Positions 1 to 12,234 of a stretch of DNA of 64,000 nucleotides are shown in pieces (positions within the stretch are counted from its first letter, which is position 1; every line of letters begins with the position of its first letter). The position numbers and the translations under genes were made by a program. The stretch is from Pyrrhosoma nymphula (lineage: Eukaryota; Arthropoda; Insecta; Odonata; Coenagrionidae). The DNA lies in assembly GCA_963573305.1 (NCBI GenBank), contig OY754329.1:137999422-138063421 (forward strand), given 5' to 3'. The notes under the pieces are model-generated. The model was given only the letters and a program-made list of their open reading frames with translations. It was not told the origin of the DNA and searched no databases.

Positions 1-2908
1 GTGCATGGAAGAGAGCCGTCGATAAAAGTGCTCATGTGAAGTTACCATTTAATACTCCTTATCTCTACTAAAACTTAGCTGGAAAATAGTTTTACCAGTT
101 TTAGAAATTAAATTAAATATGCTAACTTTTTATACAATCTAAGATTTCCGTGTCTCTCAAAATAAAAAGGTATTTCTAAGAAATAATTTTTTTGGAGTAC
201 GAAACATTTGCTATTTCTCTTACCACCTTGGAAATTGGAATAAAAAAACGTAAATTTTGGTAGAAAAAGAGAGAAACAAGCCCTAAGTCCAATTATACCC
301 GTTTGTCTTGGTTATTATCAGTGGATATCAATTCTTTTGGCCGTTTTCATGGTAACTGCATAATGTTTGCGTTGCCATAGCTCAGTAGCTAAGGAGTTGC
401 GACCCCATGTTTATAGGACAAAACATGCCTAAAATAACAATCTACCTCCTCCAGAAGTTACACACATTCCTCCTGATACACTCTGTAAAATTATATTTCC
501 TATAAAATTTATGGATTCTCCGATATGTTTTCTGTTGTGGTAGCCAATCGTCCGATAGATGTTTAGGAAAAAAGAGTTTGGGATGCGGACTGGGTTTGTA
601 TAAGTAACCGGCCTACGAATCAAATGCCATGCCCTTCATGTAGAGCAAGGGGCAGGGAAGACAGAGTTCGAGGATGAGGTTATAATAAAGGGAAAGTCGA
701 AATGAAAAAACGGAGGGTAAGTGGAAAATAAGTAGTAATAATTGGCGCGATTAAGTTAAAGTATTTCACAAAAAATTTATATTTTCCATAGTTTTCTACA
801 TTTCTGAAATCCTCTCGTAGCAATATGCATTAATGTAAGTGTTTCTCCTACATCTACGCTGTACCTTTTGACACCAGACTGTCTGGAAAGAACACCCGCC
901 GTTTTTAATTCCCTGTGAATGAAAGAATCATTTTAATTGAATTTACGTAATTATGTTTAATTAATGTTTGAGGGTTATTTGTGTGAGTTTGTTTGTGGAT
1001 GAAGAAAGGTGCTTCCATGCATTTATAATTGTTTCACTGATATGTTATGGGTGCATTGGTACAGATCTCCTGCGGTCCAGAAATGTACCGGAAAGAAAGG
1101 TATTTTATTATGGCAGTGTATATGTCCCTTATTTTTTCAGGATGCTCGAATCTACTAATGTAGAGAGGAAGCATAGCAATGTTTCGGTGTCAGAAATAAA
1201 CTTGCGTACCGTACACCTTGGGCCTCTGTAAGTTTCAATCTTGCGTGAATTTTATCCATTTTTGGATGCATTCCGGTCCTAGGTCATACATTCATGACCC
1301 AAGAACACCTTAATTCTTCTGATATGAATGCTTTTACCATAAATTTTGCCTTGTGATGTGTGTCTCCTACTTCTTATGTTCTTTAATTTTATTTTTTCCC
1401 CAAGTGATATCAAGCGCTTGAAATTTTAATGCATCAAAAGAGAGATCCAGATGTTTTTTCTGTTTTCCGTGCAAGCATGTGTGTCCAGTCCGGCTTGGCG
1501 CGGAAAGATCGTTTGGATGGGCGCAAATAAATGTATTCGGCTCGCGGTCTTTATAAATGCATATGCAAGCATGCAAGTGCACACATCTGCCGTCGATGCG
1601 CACGTAAGCTTGCCTAACGAGCGATGGAGGGAGAGAGAAAAAAAGAGACAGAAACCTTCTTCCTGAAAGCCGTCTCTCCTTATTCGTCGTACAGATTTTT
1701 AAAATCATTATTATTTTTTTTACTGTTTACACAAAGGCTTGCAAACGGGAACGATGTGTACGTACCCCGGTTCCAGAGGCGCCCCCATGAGACCTTGACA
1801 TCCTAGACGGGCGTTTTGTTATGCGGACCGATCCTGGGTCAATTTGTGCAAAGGAGCCATCCTCCCATGCCTCCAGTTTGTCGGGACCTGCGGCGACGAA
1901 AGCCTCGTTCGTGACTGTTATGGTGGGTAGGATCGCGCGTCCTTGCAGCAGCCCCTTTTGAAAGGGCCTTCGTCACCTCCAGAGGGTTGGACGCGAGCAT
2001 TCATTCAACTCGGAAGAAAGGGGACGCTCATTATTAATAGAGAAAAGCGCCAAGAACTAGTTCATGGAGGATATTGCATGTGAGAAGGATGTGGAAGATT
2101 GCTATCGATTGTCGCCGTGGGATGGAGTTCCTACTTTACACTCTATACCGTTTTACATTCATGTGTTATAAACCTCTTGACTTTGTGCGAACGTGGAATG
2201 GTCGAAATGTTCGCAAAAAATCTATAAAACCTTATTAAAAAAAAATAAATATGCGACCTACCTAATTCCAATAGCTCAACCATCAGATTATCCACAAATG
2301 ACCGCATTTTCTCCCGGAAATAAGTATTTAGCGAAAATGATGTGAAACTTAGGCAGTCGGCACTAAATGTACATCACTGAGTGCGTTTAAACTATCGAAA
2401 TTAAATTAAATGGGCGTACAAGTTATTATTATATTCGATTAAGGAATAAGAATTCTTCTGGGAAATCAAATTACGTTGCTATGAAAACACCAATTCAGCT
2501 GGAAATTTGAACAATCCAGCTCGAAGTTTGAATTATTTGCTAAAGAAGTACCAGAAGTCCAGCAATAGAAGGTGTGACCACAGCGGATGCCCCAGATGGA
2601 AGAAAACGGAGAAGAATGACTGCCAAAGCCGACCGTTAGCATTAAGGACAAAGGTTAGGAAGAAGAAGATCTACAATTACGGCAGTCAAAAGGTAGCCTC
2701 CAAGATATACTGGCCGTAACACTACCTCTGCGGAAAGCGCGGGAAATGCGCTTGATGTGAACTTCTTATGGTGAGGTTCCAAAAAGTTAGGCAATTACGT
2801 ATTCACAACCATATGCCGTACTTTAAGGGCTACATTTATTGATTAGTAGCATAAATATATGCAAAGGAAATGGTTTTAGGCTAGATTTTGTGGAAGTTAT
2901 CCGTTACG
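1..2908. other. No recognisable gene or element
   Basis: Several short overlapping frames occur on both strands (the longest about 113 codons, 1367-1708 minus). None carries a recognisable domain, and their lengths fit chance. A somewhat GC-richer block lies at about 1740-1990. A tRNA-like A-box at 374-390 has no B-box partner. Confidence 0.5.
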
Positions 2909-3063
2909 GAAGAATTGAAATAACTTAGTTAAATCCACCTGTAATATTACAAATATGCCGCAACCTAAAACGTATTTTCACCTGAAGATGGCACAAAGTG
3001 TTGAAACCCGAGTCGTAATAATTAATATTACAAGTGGAGTTAACTAAGTTATTTTAATTCTTC
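2909..3063. repeat. Foldback (long inverted-repeat) element 1
   Basis: Two 41-bp arms (2909-2949 and 3023-3063) are reverse complements with three mismatches and enclose a 73-bp centre. The centre holds a CTGAAGA (2982-2988) followed by GAAAC (3003-3007), with GCAC-AAA-GTGT between them able to form a short stem. The same architecture recurs at 8323-8500 and, with other sequence, at 52940-53097. There is no coding potential, so it is a non-autonomous mobile element or the remnant of one. Target duplications were not identified. Confidence 0.75.
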
Positions 3064-3370
3064 TGTAGTAAATATATGCATTTGGGAGAGCATTTTATGC
3101 AATTGGCATGCACACAGTTGGCACGGCACTGGGTTTCACATTCACTGCAACTAATCTTCAGTTGACGCTTAAGCACACTCGCATTAGAAACATTGCCGTG
3201 AAGTTGTGAAAAGGGAGGAAACAAAAATGTAATAAATGTGGTTTTGAACTTTCCAGTTATATGGCTATCACCGTTAAAAATATAAAATATGTATAAAAAG
3301 GTCGAGTTACTCATAAATTGTTTTCGGACCACTTGAAATAGAGTATCCCATCTGCAATTGTTCGTCCTGT

Positions 3371-3408
3371 AAATAAATAATAAATAATAATAATAATATA
3401 AATAATAC
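3371..3408. repeat. AAT-type microsatellite
   Basis: An imperfect run of AAT/AAAT units. It produces the tyrosine/isoleucine-rich spurious frames on the minus strand here. Confidence 0.85.
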
Positions 3409-6124
3409 AACCGAGTTCGGCAAATTTCACGCGAGAAATTTTCCAAGCGCTTACATTGCCTGAGATGATAAAATTGAAATGATCGTGTATCTCCAATAGG
3501 TTATGACTCAATATCCATGGTTTTTGTTAGGTTACACAATGATTAAGAAATGATAAAAGATACTTAAAATGCGTCACTACATCTGCGAAGGACCCTAACT
3601 ATTAGGGATACTGAAGAAAATCATGAAGGACCTCAAAGTAGATTACTATGTATGAATGGAACGTATGGCAGAGAGGAGAGTGGGATGGAGAGCTGCTGCA
3701 AATCATTCTTCGGATTGATGACTGCTGTTGATAATGATGACTGTCACTTTATGTTAAAAGTCAATTTTAAACCAAGATACATTCAAATGCCTTTGCCTAG
3801 ATTTGAATCAAAGATGAAGGGCAAGAAGTAATGCCTATTGATCTCTTTTACACTCACATTCGATATGTGTGACGTTTTGGTTCACATCATCTTATCACGA
3901 GGAATTCAGGTACAAATGCGTACTTAAGATCATCATTTGGATTTTTTTGTTGATGAAATGAGCTGGATTGACATTATATTTTATGTTCACCATTATACTA
4001 TTGAGAAGCTCCCGGCAGGTGCTCCTAAAAAATCCGTCCAAAATGAGAATGGTAATTTATCATTTGATGTTTGTCGTAGTATAAACTAGTGATATGGTTT
4101 TGCGTGTGCCTAACCGCTGTCTACTTTCTCAACTTAAGCCATTAGTCAAGATTTTTTAGAAATTTGTTTAATGTATTAATATTTACGTGAATTTATGGAC
4201 GAATGTAATTGTAGTCTTTTTCCTCATTATGCCATAGAATGAATGGCTTGTTAGCGTTGGAAAACAAGTGAGCTGCCAAGAAGAAATACTCTTCTACATC
4301 CACGAATACTTTAGCGAGTGCTTTTGTTTTATTACAGCCCTAAAAGTCTATATGACTTGTAAAATAATTATGCTAAATGTATCTTTAATATTAAACATTT
4401 AAAATATTGTATGATACTTAATAGATTCGTATAACCTTACCAAATCATGAAAATTCTCGTTATATTGATCGTAAAAAAAAGGTTTATCTCTGTAATCCTT
4501 GTTCATTTATACAAGTAAATGCATTGATCTCTGATATATCAGTGATATTTCAGCGATACTCGAATTTGATATTGTTTTGCGCTAACCTCAGACGGAATCG
4601 TGATGGTATATGGCTCTATTGACGCAAACAAGGCTGTACATTTCATTTTTGTCCGACATATTGTGTTTGCATTATAGTTTTAGCAATCTTATAGCAGAGC
4701 ACATTTTTTATCGTGATATATGGGGGAAGTTTACGAGAATATTAATAGTGCGCCATTGTTTGTCATGAAGAGATTCTGCAAAGTACTCGCAACCAAATTA
4801 AGAGCGGAACTAATTATTTCTGGTTACTGTTCCGCGAGAATTGTTTTAATTTGTAATGATAGGATTAAGCACAGCGCTGTCTGGAGAAGGCTCATTACTG
4901 TTCCTTAAGCCTCAAACTTGAGAGCAAATGAATTCCGTCGGAATATTTTTTTGTTCGAGTCTGATATATGATAAAGTGTGCGCGGAGTTCAAAAATTTGG
5001 ATTTAAGGATGCTATATATTTCTTGTTGCTCTTAAACTGCAGCTAGAGAAAATCAATAACACCCAAGTAGTTGTCAGTACCTCATAAATTTGAATACCTA
5101 CCTGAAGTTCAGGATCCTCAGTAAAAATGCATCTCGTGATGTATAACTTTCATCATTGCACAACTGTGTACTATGAATTACGGTACACTAACAACTAATA
5201 ACTTATTTCGAGTACGAGGAAGTTTGCAGCGATAATTTCATTTCGGGCAGTCACCGTAAAGCAGAAGGATTACCTTATGCAGAAGGTCTATATCGCAATT
5301 TCCGGGGTAGCTCTTAATTGGCCTTTCCAGAATTGGCAGAAGTTCTTCCTCGTCTACCTCCTCCTCGCATCGAGAGGTCAAGGGTCGTAATCAACGTCTC
5401 TTTTGATGGCAGTCTGTATATTTATCAACTTCCTCAACGCCTTAATTCCAGACACGTTTTTTATTACGTGGAGAAAAAAACTTCAAGAATATTTCCGTCA
5501 TCGTAGCCCAAGCTCCGAGCTGTATTTCTTAGGGGCCTAAACCCTAATTAATACGGAGGAAGTACTCGAAACTTCTTTCTATCTGTGCATTACATAATAC
5601 CCGTCATCATCAGAGTGTAACTTAATGGATGTTTTTTAGTGAATCTCCCACGATAGAGAAGTTCTGTCCTACCTCTTAATCACCGTACTCGTTATTTTTT
5701 ATCCCTTCTCCTGGACCTCATAGAAGCGTTTTTGAACTTTTGCAATGAAAAGAGTGATATTATGGTGAGAATGAGGAGGAAGTCAACTAAAAAGTCAATT
5801 ACCCTTCGCTTGACTCAATTTCTAAAAGTTCGTGTGTTGTAGAAATGTGTGAGGTTGTTTCATTGAAGCATTTTTTGTGAATTTTGTAGGTAAAAGTTGT
5901 CATTACGAAAACCCACTCATAACGGGAGTTAACGTGGGCTTCTCAAACTTATAAAGGATTCCATAGTACATACTAACAAACAAAGCCTGTGTCACAAACT
6001 CATATATACTGATACGTGAGCCTTCATCTATGCTGTAACAATTTGTTCACGTAATTTTTGATTCAGTTATAGACCACTTAACCATGGTTTTTATAAATTC
6101 TGGTTAAATATTAAAATAAATGGC
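3409..6124. other. AT-rich stretch, nothing recognised
   Basis: No frame exceeds about 65 codons, and no family, repeat pair or structured element was recognised. Confidence 0.45.
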
Positions 6125-6345
6125 GTGAAAACTCAAGTTAATACGTTCTCCCATCGGTAACTTTCACATCAACTAATCAAAAGTCTGATGTAAACCGGTT
6201 TATTCTCTGACGACGTTGATAATATTTTACGAAATCCGACATACTACGGTAGATCAGATCATGAGAGTAAAATTAGGGAACTAGACTGCAGAACGGACAG
6301 ATTTAAAATGTAATTTTCCCACGCACAATAAGGGACCATAACAGA
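6125..6345. repeat. Dispersed repeat, copy 1 (partners at 37.9 and 38.6 kb)
   Basis: The part at 6238-6345 aligns by eye with 37855-37964: both contain a GTAGAT(C/T)AGATCATGAG core, then an AAAATTAGGGAA segment and a GGACCAT/AGACCAT end. An adjoining block with GTTAATACGTTC and CCCATCG (about 6137-6165) has its partner near 38603-38630. In the second locus the two blocks lie in the opposite order, so one copy is rearranged. The family is unknown and no coding sequence is visible. Confidence 0.5.
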
Positions 6346-6544
6346 TGCCAATGAGGCTTTATCTAGGTTTGTCGTTAGTTAGTGTAGCTCTTAGTAGTAC
6401 TCCCTAATACTTGAATCCTAGTACTAACAGCACGCCGTGCATGTTTTCTACATAAGTCTTGAGTCTCTGTCCATTTGTGTAGTTGCAAAATGCATATACA
6501 TTAATGGTCCCTCTCCATTGTGATAATATCTGTAGTGTAGTAGT

Positions 6545-6594
6545 GCATGCTTGTGAGGCTTCGCCTCGTGACAAGCATTAGCGATTTATGCTAA
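6545..6594. repeat. Two adjacent short hairpins
   Basis: A GAGGC-TTC-GCCTC stem flanked by CTTGT/ACAAG is followed by GCATTAGC...ATGCTAATGC. They lie just upstream of a LINE 3' tail and may be part of that element's 3' region. Function unknown. Confidence 0.45.
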
Positions 6595-6643
6595 TGCATA
6601 ATTAGTCGTAGTTACACTAGCTTTAGGATATAGTGTTATGCAT

Positions 6644-6708
6644 GTTGGTGAATACTCACCCCCTGCCACACTCCCCTGAGGTGGCTTGCAGGGTATTTTG
6701 TAGATGTA
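6644..6708 (+). mobile_element. CR1/L2-like LINE 3' tail fragment
   Basis: The segment matches, in plus orientation, the 3' untranslated end of the LINE at 42317-43410: a CACCCCCTGCCACAC block, then GGTGGCTTGCAGGG, then TGTAGATGTA. The coding part is not visible upstream, so this is a heavily 5'-truncated or decayed copy. Confidence 0.65.
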
Positions 6709-7095
6709 ATAAACAAAATCCTTATCTCTCAGATAACATCAAGTTAACGTAAAGTGTTACACCATCCTCGTTTAAAAGTTGACAACATATAATAATGCTA
6801 AGCCTTAAAAATTTGCTATGCGTAGTCACAGGGAAATCTTAACCCTTATGCTGCTGCAGCTAGAGCGCATGTTGTCCACCCTGTGCGGGAAATACCTATT
6901 CGGACGGAGCCTGTCCCTCCCATAGACCTTATATTCAAGGTATATAGTCTCTCCTTCCCAAGGGCTGAGGCTGGGCAGTTATATGACCCATGTAATCCCC
7001 TCCCGACCCTTTTCTCGGGATCCCAGGGGGTGGGCACAGAAACTTGTTGAGAGATTAGTGGGACTTTAAACAAATTTATAAATTTTTTTATATAC

Positions 7096-7151
7096 CGCCT
7101 ATAAACAAATGTTGCTCCTATAAAAAAATTTTCTACATTTGTTTATAGGCG
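7096..7151. repeat. 17-bp perfect hairpin
   Basis: CGCCTATAAACAAATGT at 7096-7112 is followed 22 bases later by its exact reverse complement at 7135-7151. It could be a small MITE, a transposon end or a transcript hairpin. No neighbouring gene explains it. Confidence 0.75.
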
Positions 7152-8100
7152 TAATTGTTAAAAACATATCTGAAAATATTTTTTCTAGTAATTTTCTGTT
7201 TAGTTTGATACTGAACACCAAAGAAATCCGTTGATAATTGAGCCGGGCGCGAACATAAGGCAACTAACTTTTGAGACAACCTTAACTCGTTGAGCGAGCA
7301 ATCGAAAGGAAGGGTCGTACCTCATTACAGTGGAATGCGATCCCTAAAGAGTGTAGGAAGGGAGTGGTTTGGATAAAAAGGGTGGATTCCCAAATGTCCA
7401 CCGCTGGAAAGAAATAGTTTGGGTCATAAATAATGAAAGGGCTGAGGGAGCAGCTAGACAGAAAGGGTCAAACGTATGTACGAGAACGTTTTTCCCGCAG
7501 TTTCCGGTACACACGTCCTTGTACGTTTCTCGCAGTCTAAGGGTTAAAAAATACTTGCGATAGGTATATGAACCGGTCCAAGATGTCGGGACTACAATTG
7601 AATGCCAATTATCCCTAATGTAGCACGAATCTCTTCATTTTTTAAATACGCTCTCCTTTTTTCGTATCGGTGGCTACGTATGCTATCCGCTTCGCTCGCA
7701 AACATCAAAAGATCTCGTCTCCCATCATTTTGAGTGGGAATGGGCGAGTAGGTGGTCAGTGTTTTCGGTCGACCGACTTCGAAAGGGTGTGCTCTAATCA
7801 TCCCCTACCTTCTGCGATAGAGGCAGAGGGAAGAGATGCTCGGTTCCCTCTGATCTCCCCGTACACCCACGCTCCAGTCCAGTTCCGTCCCTTCTCAAGC
7901 AATCCTATCAAGGCGAGGGGCCCTTTTGACCCCTCAGAAGATCCTCGTTGTCGCTTAAGTTGGGGGAAATACTTCCTTCCGTCTCCAACTGACCTTTATA
8001 TAAAAAAGGCCTTCCCGGGCACAATTCGAGCGTTTATTTCTTTTGGTGATAGACCCAAGAGGTTGGTCCACGGCGATAGAGAGAGATGATGAGGTCAACG
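7152..8100. other. GC-richer stretch with an orphan frame
   Basis: Open frames overlap on both strands here, including 139 codons at 7670-8089 (plus). The predicted peptide has no recognised motif, no signal peptide and no membrane segment. Low stop density follows from the higher GC, so I do not call a gene. Confidence 0.4.
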
Positions 8101-8107
8101 CAAGGCT

Positions 8108-8733
8108 CATCTACATCTACATACTGCGTACTCAGAGACGTGTGGCAAGATATGTAAGGACACCATCCATGTAAAGGGAGGGAATAAGGAGAAGGAACGG
8201 TGAGATGATGAAGGTGATTTGTAAGTTATCGGAGAGTCTTACTGTTAGTGTCAAGCCGGTTTTTTATGGTCACCAATGGCATAATCATTAGATGAACATT
8301 GAACTGGAATATTTCCGTAGTTGAATGAACAAAGCATTGTGATTTTCACTGTTTTATTTCTCTCAGGACGACCGATTTCGGCTGTTACGCCATCGAATAT
8401 ATAATACAACCTTGTACGGTATTGTACCTGATGATGGCGTAATTATGGAAACCGGTCGTCTCAAGAGAAATAAAGCTGGAAAACATAGGTGTGTTCATTC
8501 AGTCACTAACGGTGAGTTTAGAGAAGGATTTTTCGTACCTATCAGTTCGGTAGTTCAGTTCTGATTTTGTCGCCTCTGTCTGTTCTAGAGATGTAGTGCG
8601 TGGTAAAAATAATATCCTTCGTGTCATACTGAAGCTCGCGTGATTTGAAAATTTCAAGCGTGTCCCAGGTCTCTAGCGGCTCCCAACCTATAGCAGTCCT
8701 TCTATCAGATGTGACGCATTCTCTGTACGCTAG
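8108..8733 (-). pseudogene. Decayed CR1/L2-like LINE, C-terminal RT region and 3' tail
   Basis: On the minus strand, 8733 down to about 8560 translates to a peptide with GWEPLET, then an HYISRTDRGDKI stretch. These match residues around GWEPLET and HYISRSDRNDKL of the LINE ORF at 42424-43425. A shifted frame at about 8545-8510 continues as RTDRYEKSF, the counterpart of RTDRYGNSFF. The copy ends near 8108 with CATCTACATCTACATAC, the reverse of the GTAGAT-type 3' tail. Only the last part of the reverse transcriptase ORF is present, with frameshifts. A foldback element (8323-8500) sits between the coding relic and the tail. This is the same family as 12235-12873 and 42317-43410. Confidence 0.75.
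8323..8500. repeat. Foldback (long inverted-repeat) element 2, inside a LINE relic
   Basis: The left arm 8323-8394 and right arm 8433-8500 are imperfect reverse complements over about 70 bases, from GAATGAAC at one end to GTTCATTC at the other. Near the centre of the right arm lie CTGATGA (8428-8434), GAAAC (8448-8452) and the palindrome ACCGGT (8451-8456) followed by CGTC. The matching CGACCGATTTCGGC is in the left arm. The element has no ORF. It interrupts the 3' part of a minus-strand LINE, so it probably inserted later. Confidence 0.75.
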
Positions 8734-8740
8734 ATGAGAT

Positions 8741-9734
8741 CTCGAGGCTGGATGAGTGTTCCATGTTTTAAGAATGCGTTGTTCTTTTGGGTAGATTTTA
8801 AGACCTTGAACAGCCGTTGGCCTCGTGGTAAAAATGTTCCCGAGGATATGAAGTCTCTCAGCGCTGGTTATTTCATATTATTATTTTATAGCGAAGGTAT
8901 CCAATGCATTTCGTGCCATTAGGTCAAATTTAATTTTTCATGAATTAGAATTCACAAAATAATTGCACCTTCTGTATCTTGGATGTATGAAAATGACCAA
9001 ATTCTATCGTAATGACGTCATCCTGGGTTTGGATTCCGCCGCAAACGTGAATGCTGTATTAGTCATAGGACTTAAGTATTAGTTTAGACGTAAAAATATG
9101 ATAACCAATGAATTTGGAGTATGCACTACCTGAAGCTCCTTACAATAGTACGAATTTTACTGTAGCTTTCCGCTTGATATGGGTGAATCCTGGTGCCCCC
9201 AATCCAAATTTTAACAAATTTTTGAAATATTTTTCGAACTGAGTGGAAATTATGGGATATTTTTTTCAGTCCGAAGAGAAAGCATTTGATTTTTAATTAC
9301 GAAATTGAATCAAATTAATACTCTACTTCTAATCAGTATATTTTGCTCTCACGGTGCCACGAATAACCGGAGCGCAGGATTTAGGGAGACTTCCAAAAAA
9401 AACAGTTTAAATAATGATTCATCAAAGGCCTTCCCCAATCGATAGAATACTGAGAATAGAATTGATTTTGCCTCAAGATACTTCGCATCAGCCAGCGTAT
9501 TACGTGAGTTGTCAAGCAGGTCTAATAAGCATGCATTCTTGTATCTAACACTTCTATTTATTTCATTGGTCTCGTAAAGATGTTACAGGTGAATGCGGTG
9601 AAATAGACTGTAAAGGGGATTATTAAGTGACCCTGCAGTCGACTTCTTGGCTGGAAAAAGAGTTAGTTGATTAAAAAAAGTTATTCATCGAATAAAAACC
9701 TGTCATCAGCAAAAGCAGTTACGAAGCAGATTTA
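8741..9734. other. AT-rich stretch, nothing recognised
   Basis: Only short frames (about 60 codons or fewer) and no recognised repeat. It lies between two LINE relics. Confidence 0.4.
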
Positions 9735-10010
9735 TGATTGAGGAGCGAATAGCGCGAGAGCTAGGGGTAGACCGCGAAAGACCTGGCTGAATGTGGTAGA
9801 AGATACGCTAAAGATAAGTTACGTTAGGAGCCTTAAAGAGGAGTTAGATTGAATCAATGTGTAAATGTGACAGAATCAAAGGAGATTTGCAAAGATAGGT
9901 TAGTATGGAAGATTTTGTTAATACAGAGCCCGTTATACTGGAATAGCACCGAGAATGAAGCTCTTTCGACAGTGCCTACTCCGAAATGGAACGGCTTGAT
10001 TTATAGGATA
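9735..10010 (+). pseudogene. RTE-like LINE 3' end relic (RT C-terminus)
   Basis: A plus-strand frame at about 9757-9852 reads ARGRPRKTWLNVVEDTLK and so on. This GRPRKTW...V..DL-type motif is typical of the extreme C-terminus of RTE/Jockey-like reverse transcriptase polyproteins. After stops and a frame change, an ICKDRLVW peptide follows at about 9890. A related segment lies at 10524-10640, sharing both the CKDR..W peptide and a GCTCTTT...GTGCC...GG.ATGG stretch, so two 3' ends of one family sit about 700 bp apart. Stops and frameshifts make both inactive. The assignment rests on short motifs. Confidence 0.5.
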
Positions 10011-10523
10011 CCTTTGATTAAATAACCAATACTTGCACTTAAAATATAATGCGTATATTGAGCAATATTTAAAGGTGGGGACGGGTTTATTCAATCTACA
10101 TTTTTTCATATAGGGAAATATGCACTCGAAAATCAGATGTAGTGAAAGTCGAATGTGCGTATTTTGAACTCTTTCGCGCCCTAGGCTATGTCATAATTGG
10201 TACCCAAAAATACCGTCGCTATTTTCCCAAAATTTAAGAATTATTTTGAACAATCACTGTGACCGGAATATATAATTAAGAAATGTTCAATTAATCAAAC
10301 TCAATTCATCAAATTCGTTAGGAAAAGATTAAGAAAATGCAATTTTTAATCGAAAAATCTTTTAAAGTCTCTCACCCAAAAATAAATTAGTGTTTATTTT
10401 TTATAAAAATGTTTAGTTAGAAAGTAATATCATACAATAAATTTATCGTTTTTATTTTATATATATAGGTTTATAGAGAACTGTATAAACTACAAGTAGG
10501 AATAATTTTGTTGAATATTTAGT

Positions 10524-10640
10524 GCAAGAGTTTTGCAAGGATAGGGCAGTATGGACGAAATTATTAAATCAGAACCAGTCTCTTCTTGTTCTTTGCTCTT
10601 TGACTGTGCCAAGCCCAAAAGGGGATGGCATGATGGTTAT
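10524..10640 (+). mobile_element. Second 3' end relic of the RTE-like LINE
   Basis: It encodes EFCKDRAVWTKLL, parallel to EICKDRLVWKILL near 9890, and is followed by CTCTTTGACTGTGCC. This parallels the stretch at about 9960-9985 in the first copy. No other part of the element is evident. Confidence 0.45.
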
Positions 10641-10734
10641 ATGTGTATCAGTGAAAGTAGTACTTATTAATACTAATTAAACGAATAAGTGGAATAAAAT
10701 ATTTGTCTTGATTCTCTTGGCCACGATGGAGCTT

Positions 10735-11180
10735 CCTCGAGGTGATCGGTTTGGGGGAGAGGAGGAGGGTGGTCACGGGCGGAGGTGATACAGAGGGGGT
10801 TGGGTTGGGTCGGAGTAGTTTTTTTTTTAATGGGAGGAGACGTGTGTGGGTGGGAAAGGGGGAGGAATGGGAGGTGGTGGGGGTTGAGGGCTCTCTCGGC
10901 CTTTCTCCGTCGCCCTCTTGCTTTGTGGGAAAATTCCCACCAGAGGGAAACCTGAGCGTAAGTGAGGTGTGTGTGGGGAGGCTCTCAGCGATCCAAGTGA
11001 AGGAAGTGGATGAGCATTAGAGGTTTAGCGTTTTTATTCTTCCTCTTCTTTTCCTTCCCCTGGCGTCAACAGCAGTCCTCACGGAGGTGGGCCGTCAATG
11101 GTCTTGAAAGGGCGCAGAAGAGACGCGCTCAACTCGGTGCTGGAGAAAGGAGATCTCGTGCAGAGAATCATATACGGTTC
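10735..11180. other. G/GA-rich low-complexity block
   Basis: The plus strand is strongly purine-biased with long G and GA tracts. The 92- and 79-codon frames here look compositional. It could belong to a 5' exon or promoter, but no TATA box, initiator or splice evidence supports a gene. Confidence 0.4.
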
Positions 11181-12234
11181 CGCGTGCGATGTCATACACA
11201 ATTTAAACTTTTGATTGTCCTTGTGACACTTAAGTTATCAGGCAGGTGATAGTAACTGTTTAAATTTCCTGCAATTCACGACCTGTGATCAAATATTAAA
11301 GATTAAATATTTGATAATCAATAAATCAAGCATGAGAATGTCTCTACATTGCTGCCAACCTAGATAGTGATTTGAAGAAATTATGATGCGTGCATGAAAT
11401 ATAATTTGTGCCATTAAGGCAACAAAACATAATTATCTAAATTTTAATTCTCAAATCGATAAATATCACAATTTACCTGCTTAATGCTTTATGATTTAAA
11501 CAATGTAATCTTAGATTTCATTTTTGTCAATGGAAATTCTCTTTAGCATGGATTGGCTTTATGTATTGGTTTGATGGTTCTCGAGCTGTAAATAATTTAA
11601 ATTAATTCTTGAAACGTATCTGTGGAACTATGATTACCATCAGTTGTTGTCTTTTAATGAAAGAATGTGGAACAACTGAGTGGCTCATATACGTAATTGT
11701 ACAGATTTCTCAAAATATTTAGCTAACCAAAATAAGTTGGGATCTTTTGCTGAGTGCTAAATGATAGTTACTGCTCACTTCCCACGGCTGCACTGATATT
11801 TTACCCATCAACATGTATAGGAAATTCTTCAATGGATTCCATAACCCTAATCGGATACTGAGCGAAGGAGACCTAAAGTGCAATGCTCCATCCATCAAAT
11901 CTAATGTAAAGCTGTGGAACTCTTCGTTCCTTCCGTTAATAGTACTAATTTCTGACGTAAGGATTCTCTTCTCCATTGATATATGTTCATATAACCCTTC
12001 CTATACCAAACTACCCACTGGCGCAAACGACCCCAGTTATCGGATGCCTCCCCAAATTAAAACTTCTGCTACAAACCACAATTTCTACGTCAATCCAAAC
12101 GTTTATGAATATCTTTCATTTCATGTGACATTCTTTTTCCTTAACGCCTTCTTTCCCTTACTGTCACTTTCAAGTGACAAAGCGAGGCGGACTCCGAGAC
12201 TAATTTTTAACCAACACACGACATTCTTTAACTT
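11181..12234. other. AT-rich stretch with a chance-like 162-codon frame
   Basis: The plus frame 11813-12301 is the longest here but has no recognised domain, and its last part runs through LINE sequence. Around 12022-12048 is GGCGCAAACGACCCCAGTTA, a short motif also found near 23612-23645. Confidence 0.4.

Noticed and set aside
374..400. tRNA gene near CATAGCTCAGTAGCTAAGG
   Set aside because: A-box-like sequence only; no B-box at the required distance.
7670..8089. 139-codon frame as a gene
   Set aside because: Lies in a GC-richer patch with open frames on both strands; no motif, and no upstream signal seen.
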